Positions 9,559-19,129 of a stretch of DNA of 64,000 nt are shown one piece after another (within the stretch, counting starts at the first letter, position 1; every line of letters starts with the position of its first letter). The notes beneath the pieces are model-generated. The model did no database searches and had not been told where the DNA came from. It saw only the letters and a list, made by a program, of their open reading frames with translations. A program made the translations under genes and the position numbers. Location: assembly GCF_000350225.1 (NCBI RefSeq), contig NW_005178916.1, positions 62,001 to 126,000 of the forward strand. The letters are read 5' to 3'. The DNA comes from Chondrus crispus (taxonomy: Eukaryota; Rhodophyta; Florideophyceae; Gigartinales; Gigartinaceae).

Positions 9559-11223
9559 TCATTGGGGCGGCACACCCAAGGATTTTTCCTTCGGGAGTGA
9601 GGTAACGAGTCGAGCAAGGACTCGCAGATCATCGAGGGAAGCCCCTTGGAGAGCTTCAACTTCGATGCAATGAGCGCGGAGCAATGTGCAGTAGATGTCA
9701 ATGGCTCCGTCGCTCTTTTTGGGAATTGATGGGGACGGTGGGGAAGACAAAGCTTCCCTAACCGACAGAGTTTTGGTATGCCCTGCCGAGGGGATATCGA
9801 CAGCAGGAGGAGCAGCAGCAGGGGCTGCAGGGAGAGGGGAATCTGGAGCAGACGGTCGGGGACAAATGTCGTCTGCGCGGGGATCTATGGCTCGTATGGG
9901 AGCTACGTCAGGGGTTCGAACTTGGTTGCCAAATTGGCGACTGAGGCGCGCTTCGGAAGGAGAGCACAAGGCGGATGTCCAAGGTTTGAACCAGACAAAG
10001 TCACCCGCTGCACTGTGACTTCGTCCGGGAGAAAAGGACGGGCGTCGCCTCGCGAAGGATCGGGATGAGTTGATAGAGGGAACAACATCCCAGTCGACCT
10101 GATTGATCTTTTCGAGTAAGGAGTGCAGTTCCAAGTCGGTGTCTGCTCCGCCCAAGGGCACAGTATAGTCCAAAAGGCACATGAGCTCGACGAGCTTCGG
10201 AGGAAGATACCAAAGCCGCCAACAATCGTATGCCTCCCAGAGCAAGGTGGCGGCTACCTTCACGCACCACTCCGTCAAAAAGACAACCCACAACCCGTGA
10301 CGAGGATCAGTGAGATGGCTTCCAAAGTAGGTAAGGATGGGACCGAGCTCTGCCCAAAACCCTTGGCAGACCTCAAATTGTCCCCACCACGAGGGGAGTT
10401 GCTGGTACCGGTTGGGATAGTGTGACCGAGCAATTTCCCCCGCCTCAACCATTTGGTAAGCTAGGAAATATCCCGTGTCCGATCTCATCGTACGCTCGAA
10501 TCGGACCGTATGCTGGAAGAAGGGGATGTTCCCGCGTTTCATATATCGGAAATTGAGGGGGAGGATTGCGCGCGTGTATGACATGGCATCGTTAGTCACC
10601 GTCAGTTGGTTATGCCACAGGCGGTCCGCCTCGAGCACGGGGTCACCCCGTGTCCAGCTGAGGAGGTTGTCGAGGTAATCACGCTCCCCCTCCGTGCGAA
10701 ACATCCACGTGTCGCATCCGAAGGACGGAGGGATGAGGGCATCGGATAGGGATAGGTCGAGACGGTCGAGAACGGCTTCCATGAACCGCAGGGATAGGCC
10801 CTGTCGGCCACGAGGGGAGGAACGACGCAGGATAGAAGAGGGAATGGCGACACGGGCACGCCAATCGTAGGAGGAAATGGCTTGAAGGGGAAGGTGACCC
10901 GGCAGCATCCCGGCACCGTCGGCAAAGTCGCGCCCGATGCTAGTGACGTCGCGCACGTCGATGGCGGAAAACCAAGGAGTGGCCGCGTACAGTAAGGGAT
11001 AGCCGCGCATGGATTTACCTTGGAGCTCGGCTAGTGAGGGGTATCGACAAGGGGCTGATGAAGGATGGAGAGCGGGATGAAAGACCGGTTCAGGAACGTT
11101 GGTGTTCGGGGGAAGTCGGGGTATGGAAGGAAAGTCGCTAGGAATGGAAGGCGTCTGTGAGAAGCCCACACCGCGGCGACCGCGGGCGGTATGTCTGACA
11201 GTAGGATCCGATGAAGGAAACAT
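9559..11223 (-). CDS. Antisense protein of element F, conserved family of unknown function
   Basis: This 554-codon frame runs opposite to gag-pol and starts (ATG at 11223) about 110 bases from the 3' LTR. An in-frame TGA lies upstream of the open stretch. The N-terminal 80 residues are Ser/Pro-rich, the middle is a Trp/Tyr/Leu-rich globular region, and the C-terminus is Pro/Ala-rich with a short helical tail. I recognise no known domain, signal peptide or membrane segment. The core has FG-x4-DPRH near residues 300-309, and the 896-codon antisense frame of element G has the same motif with identical spacing. A second shared block upstream has aromatic-x2-F, then DY-x-D, then DP. An unbroken frame in the same place in two elements argues that the protein is made. 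Confidence 0.75.
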   Translation of the reverse strand: MFPSSDPTVRHTARGRRGVGFSQTPSIPSDFPSIPRLPPNTNVPEPVFHPALHPSSAPCRYPSLAELQGKSMRGYPLLYAATPWFSAIDVRDVTSIGRDFADGAGMLPGHLPLQAISSYDWRARVAIPSSILRRSSPRGRQGLSLRFMEAVLDRLDLSLSDALIPPSFGCDTWMFRTEGERDYLDNLLSWTRGDPVLEADRLWHNQLTVTNDAMSYTRAILPLNFRYMKRGNIPFFQHTVRFERTMRSDTGYFLAYQMVEAGEIARSHYPNRYQQLPSWWGQFEVCQGFWAELGPILTYFGSHLTDPRHGLWVVFLTEWCVKVAATLLWEAYDCWRLWYLPPKLVELMCLLDYTVPLGGADTDLELHSLLEKINQVDWDVVPSINSSRSFARRRPSFSPGRSHSAAGDFVWFKPWTSALCSPSEARLSRQFGNQVRTPDVAPIRAIDPRADDICPRPSAPDSPLPAAPAAAPPAVDIPSAGHTKTLSVREALSSPPSPSIPKKSDGAIDIYCTLLRAHCIEVEALQGASLDDLRVLARLVTSLPKEKSLGVPPQ

Positions 11224-11333
11224 AGAGATCGTCTTACTCTCACGCAAGCGGCGACCGATGGTCGGAAGAAAAAGGAAGAAGTTGGGAAGCAAGGGAGTGA
11301 AGCCGCTGCGCGAGAGCGCTCAGAAGGGGGATA

Positions 11334-12198
11334 TGTAGTGCAATACCCGTCTCGGATAGGGGGGAGGAAGGAAGTGAAAAAGAAAAAAATTGGATACTGT
11401 AGTCCGGGTTTGGGGGACACACGTGTGCGACGAAGCGCACGATTATTTTAATTATTTAATTTATTTACTAATTACATCTAGAATCTAGAGCCGGGAGCTA
11501 CTGTACTCGCCCCGGCGGGGCTCTATATAACTTAGCCCTTTGACCGAACAAGTCAATAAACCAACCCGAGTTGCCGGAGTTGAATGTCGCCTTGGTCGAA
11601 GTCCGTCTCTACCAAGACGCTCCCTTTCACCTAAGCCTACGGCATCCTCTATCGCTCGGGGTTCCCTTTTCTCTTTCTTTTATTTCCCTATCCTTTTCTA
11701 TCTCCAATTCTACCTATTTTTCCCTTATCTTGTGTTGGTGCCATCGGCCTCGGTTGCGACCGAACCGGTGTAGGTGTTTCGAGCCATCGGGCGGCACAGT
11801 TGACGTAGCGCTGCTACTTTCATTTCATCCCGTCGGGCTGCGTTGCGACGCCCTCGTCGAAGGCCTTGTCGCGTTACAAGGTGTCGAAGAAACTCAACGA
11901 GCATTGGCCTTACAACCCAGTGGAATCGGATTATCTACGTACGCGCCCCACTCCACACTCGTCGAGCAATTCTCTTCGCAAGTCTCTACCACACCGATCC
12001 CGGGCCGGGCTATTTCTCTGTGCCCCCCCCCCCATCAGGGATCTGAGCTACTACGAGTCGCAAGCTCGTTCAAACGGAGAAGGGAGAGTCGGACACTCCG
12101 TAGCGCTGTGCCATCGGCAGTTCTTCTTTTTGTTGCTGTTGTTGTTTTTGCTGGACCATCGGACCGCGGTCTCTGCCCGACAGGCGCATTGCACTACA
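11334..12198 (+). repeat. 3' LTR of gypsy element F (865 bp)
   Basis: The LTR begins TGTAGTGCAA and ends TTGCACTACA, a 10-base inverted terminal match. A purine tract lies just before it and copia sequence just after it. The same family forms a complete solo LTR at 53781-54810, whose target duplication fixes these ends. The U3 part holds a perfect CACACGTGTG palindrome (11418-11427) and a TATA-like box (11523-11530). The right flank begins GTTGC, the expected 5-base duplication, but its partner is outside the window. Confidence 0.92.
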
Positions 12199-15100
12199 GT
12201 TGCGGCGGCAAGAATCTCTGCCCCATCGATGAAAAGGCAACACAATTCTGCTTGCAGCTGATCTAGTCAAGGACGTGGTAGATCTCCGCGCCCCCTGCTG
12301 GCAGGTATAAGCCGGAGACATACCCTGTCTGGCCGTATGAGGAGCTACCTTGACTGGCGTCAGAAAAAGCGAGGTAGGAAGGATTGACGAGAGACGACGG
12401 CGTTCGAAATAGTAACGTCGGGGAAAGCGCTTTGATCTCTACAAGCAACTTGTTCCCGTTTATAATATCGGCCACCTTCAAGCGCCCAACGGCTTGCTGA
12501 AGGTAGCTGGCTGCGAAAGCCGCTTGCGGGAGAATGCCATGTCCGAGGAAATTGAGACTTCCAGCGAGAGCTTGGTATGAAGTCAACTCTGGAGCGGTGC
12601 ACTTGTCTTGGTGTCGTCTTCTTCTTTCCTTTGAGACGTCGATCGGGAGAATTTTGTCCACGTACTCTTGCATATTAATGCTTAAAGAGCCGGAAGACTC
12701 CTGGTGGATATGAAGACGATTGAAGATCAAGTCCTTGTTCACGACGTAGCGTCCAACAATGAACCGGCGAGAGATAGCTTCGTGAAATTGATGGACGTGT
12801 GGAAGAACGCCAACCACGAGGAAGTCATCGACGACCTTTGCGACCAGTAGGTTTATCGATCCTTCGTCATTGTATTTGGCGAAGAGCTGAAGAAGGCCTG
12901 GGACTTGTACGAACGCTTGCGTGGACATCCATTACTCGGCGACGAGTTTCCATAGGCGTCCGGATTCTACAATTCCATAGGCCGGCTCGAGTATCTTCCA
13001 GACTGTTCCGGCAGAAGATGCCCAACCTTTCGGGGGTCGGACGTATATGTCCCTGGGAAAGTGGCCAGCTTGCAAATATGCTCCTTTGATGTCAATGGAG
13101 GCAACTGAGAAAGACATTATTGCCGCGACAGAGAGAACGATGCGAATTATTGGGAACTGCGCTGTCGCCGAGTTTTCCCGGAGGAATTATTTGTCTCGAT
13201 CCCGGTTCCCGTGTGGGACTAGACGACACTTTAGCTTCAGCTTTCCTCCTTCTCCGTCGGTCTTGACTTGGAAGAAGTGGTGGGAAGAAATCACATTGGC
13301 ATGTCGTTGGAGATCCCCATACGGAACTTCCTTGTATGCCTCGGCTTGTGCGTAGTTTTCTTTCTCCTAGGCTATGACCTGATCAACGATCCATCGCGGA
13401 GCAAATTGGAATTTGAATTCAGAGGTGGGCTTGTTCCCAACCACTTCCTGAATTTGTTGAAGGACCTTTTGCTTCGACGATGCAAGATGAAAAGGCAGCC
13501 TCGACGGAGCTACAACGTCTGTGGTTGCGATGCCTTTTTCCGGCTGCGGGGGCTCGTGAGTTGAGTTCAAATCGAGAGTGCTACTCGAATTTGAGACTGC
13601 ATACCGTGTTCCAAACAAGGAATTGCAGCGATCGATGGACCTTGTGTTGACATCCAGCAAAGGGTTGTTCAACCTCTTCGGCTTTGAGGATGCTAATAAG
13701 CTCTTTGATATGGGGTGGGAAGCCCACAGAGCCTCTTCGGTCCTGAACTCAGAGATGTCCGTCAGATCGCCGGGGGGCTCCAAGTCAGGAAGGCTGTCTA
13801 CATTCGCCGCCTCCTGCTGCCCTGCAGACCCTTCCGGTCTGCTTGGAGGCGACTTGTCACTCACATTCGGCATCTCTTCCAACTCCGAGAAGAGCGAAGG
13901 GGGTGCCGATGTTGGAGGGAACATATCTTCTTCAAAGTCCCCATCAATGACGGAGTACGACCGCGGGAATACGAAGTCTATGTCATCCAACTCAGCAAGT
14001 AGAGGGGAGGACGGAGTTTTCCGAAAGTCCTCATATCCCGCTCTTATGGGCTTACCAATGTGATCCTGACGCCTTGAAAGGACGAAGAAGTGGGGCTGTG
14101 GGTTCCGCACGAACGCGTGTTCCCACGAGCCAAACTTTTGGCCTCTCTTGAATTAATATACCGGGTCATCACGTGATAACTGGGCAGCTTGAAGCACTTG
14201 TGGACATCGCGACTTGTCGAGGAGCCTCAAAGCTCTTCGTGCCACCTGCTCGCTATGCGCAGTGATGAGATCAGAGGAAAGCTTTGCTTGAGGGAGACCA
14301 ACAGGCGAGGGGGTGTAACCCCGAGTCATCTCAAAGCTGCTCAGTGACTTGCTTCCATATAGGATGTTGCTCAGATACACAGCACGTGAGACCACGTCTT
14401 TTCTTTCAACTGAGTCAACACTGCACGCGGAGGAGTTTGATCCATCCTTTAGAAGACGTTGGATAAGCACACGGACAACCGCATTCTTCCGCTCCGCGAC
14501 GCCGGGTTCGTTATGACGTCGGGCTGGACGGGGTTCAAAACGTATTGAGAAGTACCTTAGGGCCTCGGCAAAACGGGAGTTGAAGAACTCGATGTCTCCC
14601 GATATGATTGACGGTACACCGTGAACGTTTACCCATGCGACTTCCAATTGCCGAGCTGCTCCGTCCATCTCACGGGTCCGCATGAGGGATGCTACTGAAT
14701 AACCCGTATGGACATCAACCATATGTAAGATGGGGGCGTTCTGGAACTCCGCACAGAAGAAGAAGTCGAGTTGGACATGGTTGTTGAACGAGGCGGGTAT
14801 TTTCCCAAAGGATATCTTCCGCGATTGGAGTGGGCCGCCTGTTTCTTTGCAGCTAGTGCACTTCTCGACGGCTCTCTGAAGTGCTTGTTTTAGCAAAGGA
14901 GTCATCACTCCTCCTCGACGACACAGCGTCTCCATGTCTTGAAGGGCAAGGTGTGAATATCCATGAAGCTTGTTGGCGAAGCGACCGGCGATTCTGCCAT
15001 ATCGAAACCTTGCCTTCATGGTTTCTGCCGGCGGGATAATGGACGCATATGAGATTTTGGTGGAGAAGAACGTCACAAAGGAGGATGTTTTGGACAGAAC

Positions 15101-15442
15101 GACGAGAAGAAATGTGCGAACCGCATCGGGATCACTCGACATTGTTGGTTCGGTGTATGTCTTGAACGTGAGACGTTTTGACGAGACGTTTCTCACTCGT
15201 TTTGGAATAACCAAAAGGTTCTCCGGTCCAAGCTGGTACGAACGGTGAAGGATCGCGTTACCCAGAAGAAGGAATCCATCTCCTCTCGTGACGTAGAACA
15301 GAATTTTGACTTCCGTTCCACTCATGTCGGTCAAGGGAAGGTCCCACACTTCAATAGTGACCCCGGCGTCGCTACAATTCTTGCCATATCCGAGCAAGAA
15401 CGGTTCACAGTCTAGCCTTCGAAGTTTGAACGGAATTTTCAT
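12199..15442 (-). CDS. pol region of copia element H (broken)
   Basis: The right part (14153-15442) is the integrase: an HHCC finger (HGYSHL, then CTSC), the aspartates in QLDFFF and SGDIEFF, and the glutamate in GVAERKNAVVR. A long acidic linker (13367-14110) precedes the reverse transcriptase, which shows IDIKGAYLQ and IYVRPPKGW (12932-13117) and then VVDDFLVVG. RNase H follows with FSDAS and QTGYVSGLYL and is cut off by element F. Several breaks are present. Confidence 0.82.
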
Positions 15443-15500
15443 GGCAGTGTAGAGGGCTGCGGCGCAAGAAATCCCTCCAACACTTCTGGGACATCCCGGA

Positions 15501-16890
15501 TCAGTAATGCGATTTGGATCCAGGATTCTCGGATTGATATACGAGGAGGCTCCGGGATAGCTGACTAGGCTTGCCTGTTTGACGAGCCGCCGGAGCCTCT
15601 CCGAAAAAACGAGGGATATGCCCCGGAGCCGCCGTCACTGGGGTCTCGGCGCGTCCTCTTTTTCTTGGTGAAGGCGCTAGGTTCCTTGCAATCTGCTGCC
15701 CCTCTGTAGTGACCACGCTCTCCGCAGTCATAGCAAATGGACTGGGTCTCGTGATCCGAAAACAACTGCCTCTTGCGACTGCCTCAAGATGCGTTACCAC
15801 GGCTAGAGGGTGGACCCATTCGATTGTCCTTCTTCTGCCCGTGACGTGAGCCGACTTCAGAGAGTCTGTCGAAGATGCTTGCAGGGCCAGGCTTGCCGTG
15901 GGTGCCAATGAGAGACTTGACATTGCGGTCAACCAAGGCTTGGAAGTCCTTCATGGAGAACTGGGGAGCATCCATTGACGTTGTCTGGGTCAGATTCCTC
16001 AGCACAATCACCGCGTCGTCAAGTTTGAGCCTGCAAAAAGTGTGCCGCGGCTGGAAAGAGTCAGCAGCTGACGTATTCGCAGCATTATTCTCTGCAGTCA
16101 CCTTTAGGTCTTGGACTGGAATGTCTAAGGAGCGGATGAAGCTGATTGTTTGCGATCTGAAGTCGGACAGAGCGTTCTTATAATCATCGGCCGTGGACTC
16201 TGGCTCGCGGAGTGGAACGTCAACCTTCTTCAGCTTCTCGGATATCTTGAGGACTTCGTCGAGATGCACCTTGGATACCTTTTCAGTGTCGACGACTGCG
16301 GACTCCTCCTTGTTTCGGGCTTCTGCGTGCGAAATTAGTTGGGGCTTGGCATTGGTCAACGTTCCCTTCTCTATGTTTGCGTTATTGAGGAGGGTAATCG
16401 CCAAAACTTCACCTATCTGCGAAGAAGAAGAAGTGTTGGCGTGCAGCTAGTGCTTGGCTGCCAAACCTCGGAACCTCGAGACGAAGCTGGAGAGCTTCTC
16501 GTTCCTGTCTCGGCGACACGAGGTGACCTTCTGGTATGATGCGATGAGCCTCGTGACCATGGCAATCGGTGGGTCTACAGCAACAAGCTCGAGAATGGAG
16601 AGTGTCGCCTGCACGTGATCGTCAATCTGAAGGTAGTCGAGCTGTCCTTTGGACTGGGCTTCATCGACGATTGCCTTCTGAGCTTCCGGAAGGCCGCGCT
16701 CATAGAGCGTCCGTCCGAGGAGCTTGAACATCGTCTGAAAAGTGCGATCGGTGCCTTGGTCGTGGGCGACTTGAAGTGAGTCGACCCACTGTCCAACCTT
16801 CTTGCGCCAGGCTTCAAGATCGCCATCGGCGGCGAAGAGAGGCGGGTCGAAGAATCCTGATAATTTACTCATCTTTCCCCCTGGGCCCAT
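15501..16890 (-). CDS. gag region of copia element H (broken)
   Basis: The first part begins MGPGGKMSKLSGFF at 16890 and has the Trp-rich helical start seen in copia gag (LEAWRKKVGQWVDSL). A charged middle follows, and near 15730 a knuckle CYDCGERGHYRG with a late final Cys, a slightly stretched CCHC. Its role in the intact family is to form the particle and bind the RNA. The region is in pieces with a few breaks and is no longer a working gene. Confidence 0.75.
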
Positions 16891-16920
16891 GACTGTGGAA
16901 GAACGGGAACGATGAGGTTA

Positions 16921-17188
16921 GTAGTAACTGCGCTCGTCGCACGCAGCGGCAGGGGAAAGGAGTCGCGAGGGCGAAGGGGATGGGGATACTTCGGATGTCG
17001 AGTTTCGAGACTTTTCCCCGGCGCTGTCGCAGGGTAGCAAGATACCCCGGAGGGTCGGTCGGGATACCGCCCTCGGATTTTAATATATCCGGATTTCCCG
17101 CCGGCGCGTTTCCCAGATTTAGGGCTAACTAAATAAACTGCAATTTCTATCTTCCCACAAGATCACAACGCCGCCTTCATCTGCGAAC
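16921..17188. other. Stretch between copia gag and the solo LTR; no gene seen
   Basis: This probably includes the leader or 5' LTR remnant of copia element H. It has an AT-rich run (TTTTAATATATCC near 17078) and no reading frame that I can support. Confidence 0.4.
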
Positions 17189-17974
17189 TGTATTGCAGTG
17201 ACCCTGTACTGTACGCCTGGTCACCGCCGTCGTGGGGCCGCGCTCCCCGCCTTTGACACGTGTACTGTGCGCGCACACTTGGGAAAGTACCCCACGTGTA
17301 CCACACGTCGCCACATGTGTTCCACACGTGGACACACGTGTATGACAGTCGTATGACACGTATATGTTACGTGTACGACACCTGTACGACATGTATACGT
17401 GCGTGGTGCCCAACAGTTTCCACGCTAATTAGCGTCTAATGCCAAGTAGCAATTCTAATGACAGTAATTAATTTTTAATTACCAATTTAGTAACCGACGC
17501 CGACAACGGCGCTCGGCCTATATAGGTCGGGTGTCGGAATGAACTACAGTAAAGAGGCATCAGGTGATCGGACTCCATCTCTGGTAGGATCCTCTACGGT
17601 TCCTATCTGGTTGGCTAAGTCTGGTACCTCCACCCTTCGTCGTCATCCTTTTTCTTGTTTTTCCTTTACTTTTTTCCCTATTTTCTACGTTTCTACGCTA
17701 CAATTCTCCTTCCTTCTTTCTTTTGCCTTCTTGTTTTGTTCTTCTTCGACGCTGTCGATAGCAGTCTGCGACGCGACTGCCACATTCACTCCTTCTAGTT
17801 ACTCGATCCCGAGTACCCCTTCACGCGCTGACGGCGACTCTACCCGCCATTCTCGCGTTACCTCTAAGCTACCACGGACAGAGGGCCCCGAACACCCTGG
17901 TGGTGACTGGACATACCGCTTTCCCTCATAGCGAGATTTACGCCCTCGTTGGCGAGTGTGTCCACTGCACTACA
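17189..17974 (+). repeat. Solo LTR (786 bp), gypsy-type, target duplication CGAAC
   Basis: The left end TGTATTGCAGTG matches the inverted right end CACTGCACTACA. The five bases CGAAC occur directly before (17184-17188) and after (17975-17979) the element, which fixes both ends. An array of CACGTG-like palindromes lies at 17256-17410 in the U3 part, and a TATA box (CCTATATAGG) at about 17516-17526. No internal region is present, so two LTRs recombined and left one. The ends resemble those of elements F and G, but the body is a different family. Confidence 0.9.
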
Positions 17975-18164
17975 CGAACCGCGCAGACGTCTTTTTCGTC
18001 GCGACTACCTACACACCGCGCGTTGCGTTTCGCGTCTAGGGTACTGGAGTACCCGCCGGCACCGCGCCACCGCCGTCCCCTGCGTGCAGCAAATGAACGT
18101 GGGTCCCGTACCGCCCGCACCCGTCGTGCCCCCACGTCTTGTCACCGGGGGCCGTCTTTCTAAA

Positions 18165-19125
18165 AGGCCGTGCGTCTCCCTGCGAGCGAGCGCGACAGCA
18201 CGGCGGGCGTGCGGCCCAGCCCCATGCGCGCGTCGATGACGTTGACGCAGCGCCTGTCGGCGACGTAGACGGTCTTGCGTTCCGCGTCTCGGCCGGCTAC
18301 CGCTGCTTGCACGACCGGCGCGGCCACTCGCCCCGTCGGCGTGCACGCGCCCTTCTGCAGGTCCCACAGCTTGACGCACCCGTCAGGGCCGCCATGGCTC
18401 AGGACGGTGGTGCCAGGCCCCCGCCGGACCCAGCGCACGGGTCCGTCGCACCCGCGCAACACGGCCAGCCCGCGGCGGCCCGACGCCAACGGGACGCGCA
18501 GGGTCTTGTCCGCGCTCCCGGACACGTCGACGTCCCCAACGCGGGCCACGGCCGTAACGGCGCCGCGGTTCCTATTCATCACGCGGCCGAAGGCGCGTGT
18601 GCTTGGGTCGTACAGAGCCGCGGCGTCGTTGGCAAATCCGGCAACCTGTTCGTGCATCGATGCGTGCATGGCAGTAACAGGGTCTGTCTCGTGGGGCGCC
18701 AAACGGGTCCAAGTGTCCCTCCGGGCGTGGCAGTGGTGCATGGAGAAGGCAGTGCCGGCGGAAGCGTACAGAGAGGCGTCGCATAAGGCGATCTAGGCCG
18801 GGGCGTGGCCCTCCGTGTGCAGGGCGCGAAAGGGGGAGGTGGCGTGCCGGTGGTAGTCGTCGGCCAGGTCGTGTAGGGCGAACGCGGCGCGGCAGGGCGC
18901 GGGAATGCGGTGCGGCGGCGGGGTTTGGGGCGGGCGGCGTTGCGGAGGCGGTACACGTTGCGTCAGAGCGGGGTGTTGGTGGCGGCGAGATGGGCGCAGA
19001 GGACGCAGTGCGTGAGGGAAAGTGAGAGGCAGTCCTTTTGCGGGAGCAGGGCGGCGAATTGGGCGAGTATATCCCAAGAGAGCGAGGTCAGGGAGGCGCG
19101 AGGCGACCACTTTAATGCTCTGTAC
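18165..19125 (-). pseudogene. F-box/WD40 repeat protein pseudogene
   Basis: On the minus strand an F-box-like start (about 19090-18950) reads SLSWDILAQF, then LPQKDCLSLSLTHC, then NTPL-stop-R where family members have LWR. A frame change follows. The second part (18790-18160) has HAPA-stop-IALCDASLYASAG and then WD40-like repeats, including SADKTLRV and GGPDGCVKLWDLQKG. Both stops replace what would be Trp (TGG to TGA and TGG to TAG), and a third Trp is missing after TLRV. Intact proteins of this kind recruit substrates to SCF ubiquitin ligases. The region is very GC-rich compared with its neighbours. It is a decayed duplicate or displaced fragment of a host gene; the parent is not in the window. 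Confidence 0.65.
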
Positions 19126-19129
19126 TAGG

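Larger units (their letters stand above)
1..12198 (+). mobile_element. Ty3/gypsy chromodomain retrotransposon F (5' end outside window)
   Basis: The order of parts is gag, pol (protease, reverse transcriptase, RNase H, integrase), chromodomain, a long non-coding stretch, an opposite-strand reading frame, a purine-rich tract (AGAAGGGGGATA) and the 3' LTR. Integrase after RNase H together with a chromodomain marks a chromovirus-type Ty3/gypsy element. The 5' LTR and primer site lie beyond the left edge, so its age cannot be read from paired LTRs. The coding parts look nearly whole, with about one or two frame changes, some of which may be the programmed shifting this family uses. The element lies inside the RNase H region of copia element H, so it is younger than H. 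Confidence 0.93.
12199..16920 (-). mobile_element. Broken Ty1/copia retrotransposon H, cut by element F
   Basis: Reading on the minus strand the order is gag, zinc knuckle, integrase, a long linker, reverse transcriptase and RNase H. Integrase before reverse transcriptase defines Ty1/copia. The RNase H part stops exactly at the end of the F LTR, so F inserted into it and the remainder should lie beyond the left edge. Several breaks are visible and the element looks old. I could not find its 5' LTR with certainty to the right of gag. Confidence 0.85.

Noticed and set aside
18139-18796. Plus-strand frames opposite the WD40 segment
   Set aside because: They are shadows of the minus-strand F-box/WD40 pseudogene in GC-rich DNA.
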